Assembly: GCF_008122265.1 (NCBI RefSeq)
Contig: NZ_CP043042.1
Coordinates: forward strand, 1,054,001 to 1,118,000
Reading direction: 5' to 3'
Length of the DNA: 64,000 nt
Origin: Marinobacter fonticola
GTDB taxonomy: Bacteria; Pseudomonadota; Gammaproteobacteria; Pseudomonadales; Oleiphilaceae
A program made the position numbers and the translations under genes. Positions 8,168 to 17,418 of the stretch are shown here, piece by piece. The notes under the pieces are model-generated. The model did no database searches. It saw only the letters and a list, made by a program, of their open reading frames with translations, and had not been told where the DNA came from. Each line of letters begins with the position of its first letter. The stretch's first letter is position 1.

Positions 8168-10003
8168 TTAAGTCAGCTTCTCCAGATCGCGGACGCCGCC
8201 TTTGTCTGCACTGGTGGCGAGTAAAGCATAGGCCTTCAACGCTGCAGACACTTTGCGCGGACGAGTCTCGGCAGGCTTCCAGCCGGATTCGTCACGGGTT
8301 TTGCGGCGGGCGTCGAGCTCATCGGCGTCCACCAGCACATCGATGCTGCGCTCGGGAATATTGATCAGGATACGGTCACCGTTCTCAATGAGCCCAATGG
8401 CGCCACCGGCGGCGGCTTCAGGTGACACGTGGCCAATGGACAGGCCGGAGGTGCCGCCGGAGAAGCGGCCGTCGGTCATCAGTGCGCAGCTCTTGCCCAG
8501 CCCTTTGGATTTGAGGTAGCTGGTAGGATAGAGCATTTCCTGCATGCCGGGACCGCCCTTCGGGCCTTCATAGCGGATGACGACAACATCGCCGGATTTG
8601 ACCTCGTCGTTCAGAATGCCAGCTACGGCAGAGTCCTGACTCTCGAATACGCGGGCGGTGCCTTCAAATACGTAGATGCTCTCGTCGACGCCGGCGGTTT
8701 TCACCACGCAGCCGTCCAGTGCGATATTACCGAAAAGCACGGCCAGGCCGCCTTCCTGGGAATAGGCATGTTCGAGGGTGCGAATACAGCCGTTCTCGCG
8801 ATCGCCATCCAGTGACGGCCAGTGCGTGTTCTGACTGAAGGCCTGTTGGGTGGGTATGCCCGCTGGCCCGGCTTTGAAGAATTCCACCACTTCCGGTGTC
8901 GGCTGGCGCATGATGTCCCATTCGTTCAGCGCGTCCGCCAGGGTTTTGCTGTGAACGGTAGGAACGTTGGTGTTGATCAGGCCAGCGCGTTCCAGCTCAC
9001 CCAGGATGCCCATGACGCCACCGGCGCGATGAACGTCTTCCATGTGGTACTTGGGGGAGTTAGGGGCCACTTTGCAGAGTTGGGGTACCTTGCGCGAGAG
9101 CTGATCGATCTCATTCAAGGTAAAGGGCACCTGGCCTTCCTGCGCCGCAGCTAGCAGGTGCAGAATCGTATTTGTGGACCCACCCATGGCGACATCAAGA
9201 ATCATGGCGTTCTCGAAAGCGGCCATGGAGGCGATGCTCAGCGGTAGTACGCTGGCGTCGTCCTGCTCGTAGTAACGACGTGTGTTTTCGACAATCTGGC
9301 GGCCGGCTTTAAGAAACAGTTGTTCTCGGGCGGCATGAGTTGCAAGCATGGAGCCGTTGCCTGGCAGCGACAAGCCGATGGCTTCGGTAAGGCAGTTCAT
9401 GGAGTTGGCGGTGAACATGCCCGAACAGGAACCGCAGGTCGGGCAGGCGCTACGCTCGTATTCTTCCACCTGCTCGTCGGTGGCGTTGGGGTCGGCGGCG
9501 ATCACCATCGCATCCACCAGATCGAGCTTGTGCTCGGATAGCTTGGTCTTACCGGCTTCCATCGGGCCGCCGGAGACGAAAATGGTGGGGATGTTCAGGC
9601 GCATGGCGGCCATCAACATGCCTGGGGTAATCTTGTCGCAATTGGAGATGCACACCAGCGCGTCGGCGCAGTGGGCGTTCACCATGTATTCCACCGAATC
9701 GGCAATGATCTCCCTCGAGGGCAAGGAATAGAGCATGCCGTCATGCCCCATGGCGATGCCATCGTCGACTGCGATCGTATTGAATTCCTTGGCGACACCG
9801 CCGGCGGCTTCGATTTCGCGGCATACCAGTTGGCCCAGATCTTTCAGGTGGACGTGGCCCGGCACGAACTGGGTAAAAGAGTTGGCGACCGCTATGATGG
9901 GCTTGTTGAAGTCGTCATTTTTCATCCCGGTGGCGCGCCAAAGTGCGCGGGCGCCGGCCATGTTACGACCTGCGGTCGACGTCTTGGAACGGTACTGGGG
10001 CAT
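8168..10003 (-). CDS. ilvD: dihydroxy-acid dehydratase
   Basis: Encodes 611 residues, the standard length. It dehydrates 2,3-dihydroxy acids to the 2-keto acids in valine and isoleucine synthesis and carries an iron-sulfur cluster. Seen motifs are [15 protein letters not shown] near residue 44, [12 protein letters not shown] (cluster Cys and catalytic Lys region), [16 protein letters not shown], and [20 protein letters not shown] near the C-terminus. The ATG at 10003 starts [22 protein letters not shown], as in close homologues. It is a single gene, divergent from the HDOD gene. Confidence 0.97.
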   Translation of the reverse strand: MPQYRSKTSTAGRNMAGARALWRATGMKNDDFNKPIIAVANSFTQFVPGHVHLKDLGQLVCREIEAAGGVAKEFNTIAVDDGIAMGHDGMLYSLPSREIIADSVEYMVNAHCADALVCISNCDKITPGMLMAAMRLNIPTIFVSGGPMEAGKTKLSEHKLDLVDAMVIAADPNATDEQVEEYERSACPTCGSCSGMFTANSMNCLTEAIGLSLPGNGSMLATHAAREQLFLKAGRQIVENTRRYYEQDDASVLPLSIASMAAFENAMILDVAMGGSTNTILHLLAAAQEGQVPFTLNEIDQLSRKVPQLCKVAPNSPKYHMEDVHRAGGVMGILGELERAGLINTNVPTVHSKTLADALNEWDIMRQPTPEVVEFFKAGPAGIPTQQAFSQNTHWPSLDGDRENGCIRTLEHAYSQEGGLAVLFGNIALDGCVVKTAGVDESIYVFEGTARVFESQDSAVAGILNDEVKSGDVVVIRYEGPKGGPGMQEMLYPTSYLKSKGLGKSCALMTDGRFSGGTSGLSIGHVSPEAAAGGAIGLIENGDRILINIPERSIDVLVDADELDARRKTRDESGWKPAETRPRKVSAALKAYALLATSADKGGVRDLEKLT

Positions 10004-10250
10004 GCTGATCTCTCGTTGCTGTTATTCGGGGATCGCAGAGAATACCAGAACTCTGCGTGCGGCGGTTATCGGACTGTTTGTCCCGGACGATTGTCCAGGA
10101 CGTGACACAGATACCACTCGCCAAGGTGGGAGGCCTGAACTATCACTGGCCGATCCGGTTGCAATTGTTCACAATGCTCATTAATTGCGGGGAACGGGTG
10201 TGTAACCGCTTCGACGACGCGCCCGGTCTGCCTGATCAGGGAGTTATAAG

Positions 10251-11510
10251 ATGTCCGCTCGGGAGCAACAGCCGATTCGCCGTTTGCGAGAGTTTCAGCC
10301 CCTTGGTCGACTAACCGACGAACAATTGATTCTTCTATCGTCCCGGGCCGAAAAGCGTAAATTTGGCCCTGGGCAGCGTGTCATCGAACGTGGCGTCAAG
10401 GATGGGTTGGAGTATTTTCTGCTCGATGGCGAGATTAAGTTGGAGGCGGTCGATGGCCGGACGACAACCATTCTGGCCGGTAGCGACAAGGCCCGTCATC
10501 CGGTAGCCCGCTTGCAGCCGCGCATGTACACGGTGACCGCTGCGACGTCAGGTGAGTTCCTGATCGTTGCGCAAGACGTACTGAATCAGCTTCTTCGCTC
10601 GGCGCCGGTGACCGAAAACGATGTGGAGGAAACCGCTGTGGGCGGCGGCGATGACGGCAGTGAAGCGCATGATTTGCTGATGGAATTTTATGCTGACCTT
10701 CGCTCCAATAAACTGGCGCTGCCGAGCGTTTCGGATGTGGCCTGGAAAGTGCGTCGGGCGACGGACCGGGACGATTCCACAGCGGAGCAAATAGCGCAGG
10801 TGATCGCAGCGGATCCGTCGATTTCGGCGAAATTGGTCCGTGCCTGTAATAGCCCGCTATATCGGGGATTCAGTGACGTTCGTACCGTGCGGGAGTCGGT
10901 TGTTCGGCTCGGGACGCGCACCACGCGCCAACTGGTGACAGTATTTTCCATGCGCGAGGTGTTCAAGTCCCAGCGGCCGGAACTTCAAGGTGCCATGGAC
11001 CGGCTTTGGCGCCAGTCCCGGGAGGTAGCCGCATTGTGCTGGGTGTTGGCCGATGCGGCAACCAACCTCGATCCAGAAGAAGCGTTGTTGGCTGGCCTGC
11101 TCCATGATTTGGGGGCGATACCTGTTATCGTCCATGCTGAACACCATGTTGAGATCTTTGCCGATCGCCAGCTGCTTGATCGCGTGATCGATGAACTAAA
11201 GCCGGATATCGGTGCGGCTCTGCTGGAACGGTGGGAATTCCCCGCGAGTTTCGTCACCGCCGCCCGACACGCCGAAGACTGGATGTACCAGCCGCCCCAG
11301 GAGGAGCTCCAGTTAGTGGATGTTGTCATCCTGGCCCAGTTGCATGCGATGATTCGCGATCGGCAGGGCAGCGAGCTGCCTCGGTTCGAGACTGTGCCCG
11401 CCTATAGGCGGCTAGGCGAGCTGGAGCTGAGCGCGTCACGCAGTCTGGAAATCCTCAATCAGGCGCAGGAGCGCATCGATGAGGTTCAGAAACTGCTCTC
11501 CATTCATTAG
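10251..11510 (+). CDS. cyclic-nucleotide-binding-like plus HDOD signalling protein
   Basis: Encodes 419 residues from an ATG after CAGGGAG. Residues about 15-125 have the beta-roll pattern of cNMP-binding domains (LGRLTDEQLILLSSRA, then GQRVIERG and EYFLLDGEIKLEAVDGR). A linker rich in acidic residues leads to an HDOD domain (about 140-340) with LPSVSDVAWKVRRAT, ADPSISAKLVRACNSPLY, SVVRLGTRTTRQLV and LLHDLGAIPV. HDOD proteins are non-catalytic relatives of HD phosphohydrolases that act in signalling and stress regulation. No output DNA-binding domain is visible. Fifteen bases downstream begins the LON-domain gene, so the two may be co-transcribed. Confidence 0.85.
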   Translation: MSAREQQPIRRLREFQPLGRLTDEQLILLSSRAEKRKFGPGQRVIERGVKDGLEYFLLDGEIKLEAVDGRTTTILAGSDKARHPVARLQPRMYTVTAATSGEFLIVAQDVLNQLLRSAPVTENDVEETAVGGGDDGSEAHDLLMEFYADLRSNKLALPSVSDVAWKVRRATDRDDSTAEQIAQVIAADPSISAKLVRACNSPLYRGFSDVRTVRESVVRLGTRTTRQLVTVFSMREVFKSQRPELQGAMDRLWRQSREVAALCWVLADAATNLDPEEALLAGLLHDLGAIPVIVHAEHHVEIFADRQLLDRVIDELKPDIGAALLERWEFPASFVTAARHAEDWMYQPPQEELQLVDVVILAQLHAMIRDRQGSELPRFETVPAYRRLGELELSASRSLEILNQAQERIDEVQKLLSIH

Positions 11511-11524
11511 ACAATAGACGATTC

Positions 11525-12097
11525 ATGCACGTACCCCTTTTTCCGTTGAACTCGATCGTGCTGCCGAAGGGACGGATTCCTCTGCAGCTTTTTGAACCCC
11601 GTTATATCGACATGCTCACCCGTTGCCTCAAAGAGGACCGGGGGTTCGTCATCGTGCTTTTGCGCGAGGGCCTGGAAACCAACAGCATGGCTGCGTTCTA
11701 CGACATCGGCACCTATGTGCGCATTGTGGACTTCCAACAACTGGAGAGCGGCCTGTTGGGAATCACGGTCGAAGGCGACTATAAGGTCACCGTGGTCAAG
11801 ACTTGGCAGGCGCCGGATGGACTGAATATGGGCGATGTCGAAGCCCTGCTTATGGAAGAGGACTTGCCGGTACCGAACCGCCTCACGGAGCTGTCCGTCG
11901 TGCTTAAGGCGTTACTCAGGCATCCGGTGGTCAGCGACCTGAACATGGCGGTGGATTTCGATAACGCCCGTGACGTGGGGTGGCGCCTGACGGAGCTGCT
12001 CCCGCTGGACAAGCAGGAAAAGCAGAGGCTGATGGAACTGCAGGATCCCCTGGAGCGGCTCGATCGTCTGCATGTGCTGCTAGAGGAACTGGAGTAG
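11525..12097 (+). CDS. LON-protease N-terminal-domain protein, stand-alone
   Basis: Encodes 190 residues made only of the substrate-recognition (LON N) domain: VPLFPLNSIVLPKGRIPLQLFEPRYIDML at the start is the hallmark, followed by SGLLGITVEGDYKV and a helical C-terminal half ending LDRLHVLLEELE. No ATPase or Ser-Lys protease part is encoded. Stand-alone LON-N proteins are widespread in gammaproteobacteria and their role is poorly defined. It follows the HDOD gene by 14 bases and converges on the DedA-PAP2 gene. Confidence 0.9.
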   Translation: MHVPLFPLNSIVLPKGRIPLQLFEPRYIDMLTRCLKEDRGFVIVLLREGLETNSMAAFYDIGTYVRIVDFQQLESGLLGITVEGDYKVTVVKTWQAPDGLNMGDVEALLMEEDLPVPNRLTELSVVLKALLRHPVVSDLNMAVDFDNARDVGWRLTELLPLDKQEKQRLMELQDPLERLDRLHVLLEELE

Positions 12098-12114
12098 CGG
12101 GCTGGGTTTTAGCG

Positions 12115-13560
12115 TTATCCGGCTATGGCGTAGCGCGCCATGCCGTAGGGGTAGGCAAGTAGGACGTAGCCTGCTGCGGTGACTGCGACCGACAGCATCG
12201 TGCCGTTCGAAAGCGCATTGCCAACCAGCCGGTGGCGGTCATAGCGGCTATAGCTGACGCGGGTCAACCCGCAAACGGCTAGACCCAGCAACAGGCCGCC
12301 AATCACGTCGCTGAACCAGTGCACACCTAGATAAAGCCGGCTCAGCGCGATGAGCAGGATAGGCACTCCCGCCATGGCGTAGATCGTCCAGCGCCGGTAC
12401 GGCGGCCATTCCTGGGCGACGAAGCTGGCCGTCAGACCAATCACAACGGTGATGCCGCTGGTGTGGCCACTGGGGAAAGCGTACGAAGATGGCGGTATGC
12501 TCACCGCTTCCGGTCGAGGAACGGCAAATCCCGCCTTCATTAACGTCGTCACGACGGTCACCGTAACGCCTGCTGCCAGGATGTGAAAGGCTGCGGCCCC
12601 CATGCCTCTGGCCCAAAAAAACAGAATGCCGCTCAGGCTGACCAGTGTCAGCAAGGCCGGGTCGCCTAGCAGCGTAATACCGACAGCGACCGGATCGAGC
12701 AAGGGCGAGCGCAGGGTGGCAAAAAAGGCCGAGGTGTTTTGATCCAGGGCGTCTAGTAGATGAGTTTCCATGGATAGCAAAGCCCAAAGGGCAAACAGGG
12801 CGGTGCAAGCCACCATCAGCGTAATCGACGGCAGGGGAAACTCTGAACCTTGCGGACGTTCGCTGGATAACGTTTGCCATAATTTTCGGCCGCGCTCACT
12901 GCGCATCACGGTGGCCTGAAGGTGACGGTAGAAGGCGCTGTCTTCACCCAGCCCCCAGTGCAGACGGAAAAATACCAGATAAATCAGCGCCAGCAGGGCC
13001 AGGCTTAGACCCATCGCCGGATAGAAATGTGACGGCAACTGGATATCCAGGGCCATAGCGCTGCCGACCAGGTAGCCGGGCAGTACGTACACCGGCGCCC
13101 AGCCAACGGCGGACAGGATGTTGAAGGTGAAGAAGCGTCGCGCCGGCATCTGAAAGGCGCCGGCGATCAGCGGTAGGACGGGACGGATCGGACCTACGAA
13201 GCGGCCGATGACTACGCTTTTACCGCCATGTCGGTGAAAAAAACGCTCGCCGCTGGCAATCAGGCGAGGATAGCGGGTGAAGGGCCAGAGTACGTCGAGC
13301 CGGCCCTGGAACAAACGTCCCATCCAGAAACTCAAACCGTCGCCGGCGATGGCGCCGAGGCCAGCCCAGAGCAATGCTTCGAGTAGCGGCATATCGATTT
13401 GCCCGGCCAGAGTGGCGGCCGCAAACATCATGGCGACCCCAGGCACGATAACGCCGGCGATGGCGAGGGATTCTACCAGCGCAATGCCGAACAAGGCGGC
13501 TGATAGCCAGCCGGGATGCTGCCCCAGCCACTGAATCGCCGCCTGTATCCACTCCATCAT
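12115..13560 (-). CDS. bifunctional DedA-family / PAP2 phosphatase membrane protein
   Basis: Encodes 481 residues. The first 200 are a DedA/VTT domain: ESLAIAGVIVPGVAMM, GDGLSFWMGRLF, FFHRHGGKSVVIGRFVGPIRP. The last 250 are a PAP2 acid phosphatase with KAGFAVPRPE, SYAFPSGHTSG and SRLYLGVHWFSDVIGG, the three phosphatase motifs with their His residues. DedA proteins are linked to undecaprenyl-phosphate or phospholipid flipping, PAP2 to lipid-phosphate hydrolysis, so coupled dephosphorylation and recycling of a polyprenyl or lipid phosphate is a reasonable inference. The start overlaps the stop of the upstream GGDEF-like gene (ATGATG against TGA), implying translational coupling. Confidence 0.92.
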   Translation of the reverse strand: MMEWIQAAIQWLGQHPGWLSAALFGIALVESLAIAGVIVPGVAMMFAAATLAGQIDMPLLEALLWAGLGAIAGDGLSFWMGRLFQGRLDVLWPFTRYPRLIASGERFFHRHGGKSVVIGRFVGPIRPVLPLIAGAFQMPARRFFTFNILSAVGWAPVYVLPGYLVGSAMALDIQLPSHFYPAMGLSLALLALIYLVFFRLHWGLGEDSAFYRHLQATVMRSERGRKLWQTLSSERPQGSEFPLPSITLMVACTALFALWALLSMETHLLDALDQNTSAFFATLRSPLLDPVAVGITLLGDPALLTLVSLSGILFFWARGMGAAAFHILAAGVTVTVVTTLMKAGFAVPRPEAVSIPPSSYAFPSGHTSGITVVIGLTASFVAQEWPPYRRWTIYAMAGVPILLIALSRLYLGVHWFSDVIGGLLLGLAVCGLTRVSYSRYDRHRLVGNALSNGTMLSVAVTAAGYVLLAYPYGMARYAIAG

Positions 13561-14555
13561 GCAGCGCGGGATGTTCCGTCGAGAAACCAGGCGCGATCCG
13601 AGCCGCGTCGTTTGGCCTCGGCGACGGCGGCAACGGCCCTATCCCGCAAGTGATGGCTGGTGGTATCTCCGGTCTGCCAGGTGGTGCAGCCCAACGTTGT
13701 CGTCAAACGTCCGACCACTTGCCAATGAGACTCGCCCAGGGTGCGTCTGACCCTTTCGGCAATCACGCGCACGCCCTCTTCCGGGGTAAAGGGCAGGATC
13801 AGGAAGAAGTCGCCGTCGTCCAGGGCATACAAGGTGTCGCCGGCGCGGATCACACCGAACAGCGTTTGGGTTACCTCATGCATCAGCGTGGCCACGCGAT
13901 CCTTGCCGTGGAGTTCTATGGCGTCGTCTATATGATCGATGTGCAGTTGCACGACCGACAGTGGATTGCCTGTCGCCTGGGCCCGGCTGATTTCCTTCTG
14001 CAGGGTCTCGTCCAGGAAGCGGGCATTATGGGCACCGGTCACGGCGTCGGTGATGGCCAGGTCTTCGGCAGACTGAGCCATATGCGAGTAGCGCCAGCTA
14101 TAAAAAGCTGCGGCACCGAATAGCAGCAGCATGCCGGCAATCGATGTGACCGCTTCGGCGATGGGCAGGGTCACAAGCTGCCATAGTGCAACCGTCAGGA
14201 TCAGTGCCAGCGACAGGCCCGCGGCAACCCGTAGTGGCAAAATGAGGAAGTTGAGCAGAACCAGTGCCAGCGTCCAATGCGAGACATCGGCCTGGGGGCT
14301 GGCGAAAACTGCCAGTAGGGCGATCAGGTTCATGCCCGTCAACAGCAGCGCATGGCCGGGTGCGCGTAGCTGCTGGCGGCGCATCAACACCGTGTAGACC
14401 ACGCCGGCCAGGGCGCCCACGCCGAGCGTGACGGCCAGGTAGAATAGGGTATAGAAACCGTAACGCAGGTTTTGCGTTGCCAGTGCAGCCATAAACAGCA
14501 GGGTAAGGCTATAGGCGACGCTGTGGGTCAGGGTTCGCAGTCGGGTCTCAGTCAT
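13557..14555 (-). CDS. membrane protein with degenerate GGDEF domain (first of a pair)
   Basis: Encodes 332 residues from the ATG at 14555; a longer frame would overlap the upstream gene more. About six membrane helices fill residues 10-155. The rest has the shape of a diguanylate cyclase domain (AITDAVTGAHNARFLDETL, residues 167-185, in place of TDxLTGxxNRR), but the GGDEF signature reads DGDFF (247-251). The altered glycine and glutamate positions make cyclase activity unlikely. It may bind GTP or c-di-GMP or act as a structural partner. It is coupled upstream to a second degenerate GGDEF gene (8-base overlap) and downstream to the DedA-PAP2 gene. Confidence 0.82.
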   Translation of the reverse strand: MTETRLRTLTHSVAYSLTLLFMAALATQNLRYGFYTLFYLAVTLGVGALAGVVYTVLMRRQQLRAPGHALLLTGMNLIALLAVFASPQADVSHWTLALVLLNFLILPLRVAAGLSLALILTVALWQLVTLPIAEAVTSIAGMLLLFGAAAFYSWRYSHMAQSAEDLAITDAVTGAHNARFLDETLQKEISRAQATGNPLSVVQLHIDHIDDAIELHGKDRVATLMHEVTQTLFGVIRAGDTLYALDDGDFFLILPFTPEEGVRVIAERVRRTLGESHWQVVGRLTTTLGCTTWQTGDTTSHHLRDRAVAAVAEAKRRGSDRAWFLDGTSRAA

Positions 14556-15564
14556 CGGGATCCGCCTCTGCGCGTGGGTTCGTGGCTTCGGCACCCGACC
14601 AGGCGCTGAAGGATTGTGTTCGATTTCCGCCTTGCTGCTGGGCACGCTGTAGGGCTCGCGCCGCCCCCTGCTGAAGGCTTTCGGCGTCGTCGCCGATGTT
14701 GAGGCCGGCGACCCCGGCGCTGACGGTCATGTCCAGCTCATGGGACTCCAGCAAGCTGCGTAGCCCTTTGCGGAGCACTTCAGCCTTGTGAGTGGCGTCC
14801 TCGGTATTGGTGCCCGGTAATATTGCCAGGAACTGAAGATCCGCCACTCGATAATAGCTGTCGAAATCCCGCAGTTGGGAGTGTAGATAGCGCCCGATGC
14901 GCGGCAGGATAGCGCGAATGTCGTCATCGGGGAGGGCGATCCCGCGATGGATGTCCAGGCCGATGAGCAGTACCGCCATTTCGATACCTTCCCGTTCGCT
15001 ACGCTGTATTTCCTTGTGGAGATCGGCGGAAAGGTAGTCGCGGCTGGCGGCCTGGGTCAGTTCGTCCGTGCGACGCAACGGAGCCAGTTGCCGGGTTTTG
15101 TACTCGCGCAGGAACACGAAGAGGGCAGAGAGCAAGACCGCCAGCAGCGCACAGGCGACAAACTGATGGCGGTCGGGGCCGAGGCTGGTGTCCAATCCTG
15201 CAAAAATGACCAGCAACAGGTAAGGCGCGATGAGTAGGCTGGCCCAGGCCAGGGGCCAAAGAGCGAAGGCGCTGAGTGGGAAAATATAGCTCCACTGCGC
15301 CAGCCCGGGCGTATTGGCGAGAATGGCGGGCGTCAGCGCCACCAAAAACAGGATATTCAGCAAACGGGCCGCGATGATCAGGCGCTTACCGGCGTCGGCG
15401 ATTTCGGCCCGGTAGCGTGTCCAGATCATGGCGGCGCAAACGACCGCTGTAACACCCGTAGTAAAAGCGCCGCGCCAGGCACTGAAGGCGGCGATGATCA
15501 GTAGTCCGAGGGCTGCGATCCGGGCAAAGCGGCTAAACAGGAAAGTCTCCGCCACACTTGGCAT
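14548..15564 (-). CDS. membrane protein with degenerate GGDEF domain (second of a pair)
   Basis: Encodes 338 residues from the ATG at 15564, which has GGAGACAACG before it; an ATG at 15585 would add seven residues. Six or so membrane helices (residues 12-152) precede a diguanylate-cyclase-shaped domain beginning RRTDELTQAASRDYL. The GGDEF position reads ADLQF (241-245), so all three GGD residues are lost and catalysis is not expected. Its layout matches the next gene, making a tandem paralogous pair. It is first of a three-gene leftward unit ending in DedA-PAP2. The upstream gap carries a degenerate tandem repeat. Confidence 0.82.
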   Translation of the reverse strand: MPSVAETFLFSRFARIAALGLLIIAAFSAWRGAFTTGVTAVVCAAMIWTRYRAEIADAGKRLIIAARLLNILFLVALTPAILANTPGLAQWSYIFPLSAFALWPLAWASLLIAPYLLLVIFAGLDTSLGPDRHQFVACALLAVLLSALFVFLREYKTRQLAPLRRTDELTQAASRDYLSADLHKEIQRSEREGIEMAVLLIGLDIHRGIALPDDDIRAILPRIGRYLHSQLRDFDSYYRVADLQFLAILPGTNTEDATHKAEVLRKGLRSLLESHELDMTVSAGVAGLNIGDDAESLQQGAARALQRAQQQGGNRTQSFSAWSGAEATNPRAEADPDD

Positions 15565-15702
15565 TCGTTGTCTCCATGACGACATTTTCCACTGCGCACC
15601 GGAACCGCCTACTCTCTAGAGCGTTTTTACCCGGTACAGAGGGCATTTCAAGACGTGCGAGCGAAGGCCGGAAGAGGCGGAAATTCTCGAACAAGCACAG
15701 GT

Positions 15703-15789
15703 TACTGGTAGTCAACACTCGATAGTCAATAACCAGTACTCAAAAACCGATAGTCAAAAAAACCGATCATCAGAAACCGATAGTAAATG
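15703..15789. repeat. degenerate tandem array, five to six 14-16 bp units
   Basis: The clear units are ACTCGATAGTCAATA (15717), ACCAGTACTCAAAA (15732), ACCGATAGTCAAAAAA (15746), ACCGATCATCAGAA (15762) and ACCGATAGTAAATG (15776), with a weaker one from 15703. The rough consensus is ACCGATAGTCAAAA. The array lies 140-220 bases upstream of the first degenerate-GGDEF gene, in the 590-base gap before proA. It has no spacers and no protein-coding frame. Confidence 0.75.
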
Positions 15790-15879
15790 ACCCCTCGGGT
15801 GGTTTTCCAATGCCGGTTGACCGAGTGCAGTCGTTTTGCAATACGCTCTACAGGATTGACGCGAAACGTTCGTTGCGCC

Positions 15880-15908
15880 TTAAACAGCTTCGCCTGCCCG
15901 CGTATAAT
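15880..15908 (+). promoter_or_regulatory. possible sigma-70 promoter upstream of proA
   Basis: A perfect TATAAT lies at 15903-15908, with TTAAAC at 15880-15885, 17 bases upstream, as a poor -35 match. If used, transcription would begin near 15915 and leave a leader of about 240 bases before proA. The -10 match is good, the -35 is weak, so the call is tentative. Confidence 0.4.
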
Positions 15909-15969
15909 ACCTGTAAGGTGCTTGTACTGAAATCCGCAACGACGGGAACGCTCGAAAAAAGTCGACTAT

Positions 15970-16020
15970 CGCCACGCTTGTGAGGGCTTGCTCACGCTTT
16001 CCCGGTCCAGCTTGGTGGCG
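15970..16020 (+). other. nested inverted repeats in the proA upstream region
   Basis: CGCCAC (15970-15975) can pair with GTGGCG (16015-16020), and inside it GTGAG (15980-15984) with CTCAC (15991-15995). This predicts a branched hairpin in the presumed proA leader. No U-run follows, so it is not an ordinary terminator. It does not match any riboswitch or small RNA that I can recognise. The rest of the 15590-16154 gap holds the tandem array and nothing else that I can support. Confidence 0.3.
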
Positions 16021-16154
16021 TATGCTCCCTTATCCGGCTCGTCGACAGCGATGATCATTGGGTGTCAGGCGCGCGAATAGAGTAAGTGAATTTGAATGAC
16101 ACGCGGATGTGAACGGCACGAGCGTGAACGGTATACGAACAGCAGGAACTCTCG

Positions 16155-17411
16155 ATGGATATTTCGGCTTACATGGTGGATGTCGGGCAGCAGGCGCGAG
16201 TCGCGGCAGCGGCCGTCGCCCGTTCCAGCACGGCGGTACGCAATGCTGCGTTGTTGGCAATGGCGGAAGCGTTGGATGCCTCCCGCGACGCGTTGAAAAC
16301 GGCCAACCTCAAGGATCTGGAAAATGCCCGGGCCTCAGGCTTGGACCCGGCGATGCTGGATCGCCTTGAGCTGACGCCAGCCCGGATCGACACCATGATC
16401 GAGGGGCTGCGTCAGGTAGCGTCATTGCCGGACCCCATCGGTGAGATCACCGGTATGAGTTATCGGCCTTCGGGTATTCAGGTCGGTAAGATGCGCGTGC
16501 CTTTAGGGGTTGTCGGCATCATTTACGAGTCCCGGCCCAATGTCACGGTCGAGGCTGCAAGCTTGTGCCTGAAGTCCGGCAACGCCACCATTTTGCGCGG
16601 TGGCTCAGAATCGCTTAGCTCCAATCAGGCCATCGCCCAGTGTATCGCCGAGGGTCTGAACAAAGCGGGATTGCCGGAGACGGCGGTGCAGGTCGTTAAG
16701 ACGCGGGATCGTGAAGCCGTGGGCCAGATGATTACCATGCCCGAATACGTGGACGTTATCGTGCCTCGCGGCGGCAAGGGGCTGATCGAACGCGTCAGCC
16801 GGGATGCCAGGGTGCCCGTAATCAAGCACCTGGATGGCGTCTGCCATGTCTACGTCGATAGCCACGCCGACCCTGAGAAAGCGTTGAACATCGCGGTCAA
16901 CGCCAAGACCCAGCGATATGGCACGTGCAACACCATGGAAACGCTGCTCGTCGATGGCGAGATCGCAGCGGATATCCTGCCGTTACTGGCCAGTGGCTTC
17001 GACGCAAAGGGCGTCGAACTCCGGGGTTGCGAGCGCACCCGGGACTGCCTGCCCAATGTCGCCAAGGCCATCGACGATGACTGGCATGCCGAATATCTGG
17101 CGCCGGTGTTGGCTATACGGGTGGTGGATGGTTTGGACGAGGCCATCGCCCATATCAATACATACAGCTCCAAGCACACCGACGCCATTGTGACCGAGAA
17201 CTACACCCGGGCGCGGCGCTTCCTGACCGAAGTGGACTCCAGCTCGGTGATGATCAACGCCTCCACGCGCTTTGCCGACGGCTTTGAGTACGGTTTGGGT
17301 GCTGAAATCGGGATTTCCACCGACAAGCTCCATGCCCGTGGCCCGGTTGGGCTAGAGGGTCTGACGTCACAAAAGTACGTCGTCTTCGGCGACGGCCACA
17401 TCCGGTCCTGA
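16155..17411 (+). CDS. proA: gamma-glutamyl phosphate reductase
   Basis: Encodes 418 residues, normal for ProA, the second step of proline synthesis: NADPH-dependent reduction of glutamyl-5-phosphate to the semialdehyde. Landmarks are [45 protein letters not shown] and the catalytic Cys at residue 258 in [11 protein letters not shown]. The C-terminus [19 protein letters not shown] is typical. The ATG at 16155 starts [15 protein letters not shown]. It is followed after only 7 bases by nadD, so the proA-nadD-rsfS-rlmH run is probably transcribed together. Confidence 0.97.
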   Translation: MDISAYMVDVGQQARVAAAAVARSSTAVRNAALLAMAEALDASRDALKTANLKDLENARASGLDPAMLDRLELTPARIDTMIEGLRQVASLPDPIGEITGMSYRPSGIQVGKMRVPLGVVGIIYESRPNVTVEAASLCLKSGNATILRGGSESLSSNQAIAQCIAEGLNKAGLPETAVQVVKTRDREAVGQMITMPEYVDVIVPRGGKGLIERVSRDARVPVIKHLDGVCHVYVDSHADPEKALNIAVNAKTQRYGTCNTMETLLVDGEIAADILPLLASGFDAKGVELRGCERTRDCLPNVAKAIDDDWHAEYLAPVLAIRVVDGLDEAIAHINTYSSKHTDAIVTENYTRARRFLTEVDSSSVMINASTRFADGFEYGLGAEIGISTDKLHARGPVGLEGLTSQKYVVFGDGHIRS

Positions 17412-17418
17412 TCGTGTC

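Noticed and set aside
10137..10180. Sigma-54 promoter before the HDOD gene
   Set aside because: TGGCCGATCCGGTTGCA has 11 instead of 10 bases between GG and GC, outside the strict sigma-54 spacing.
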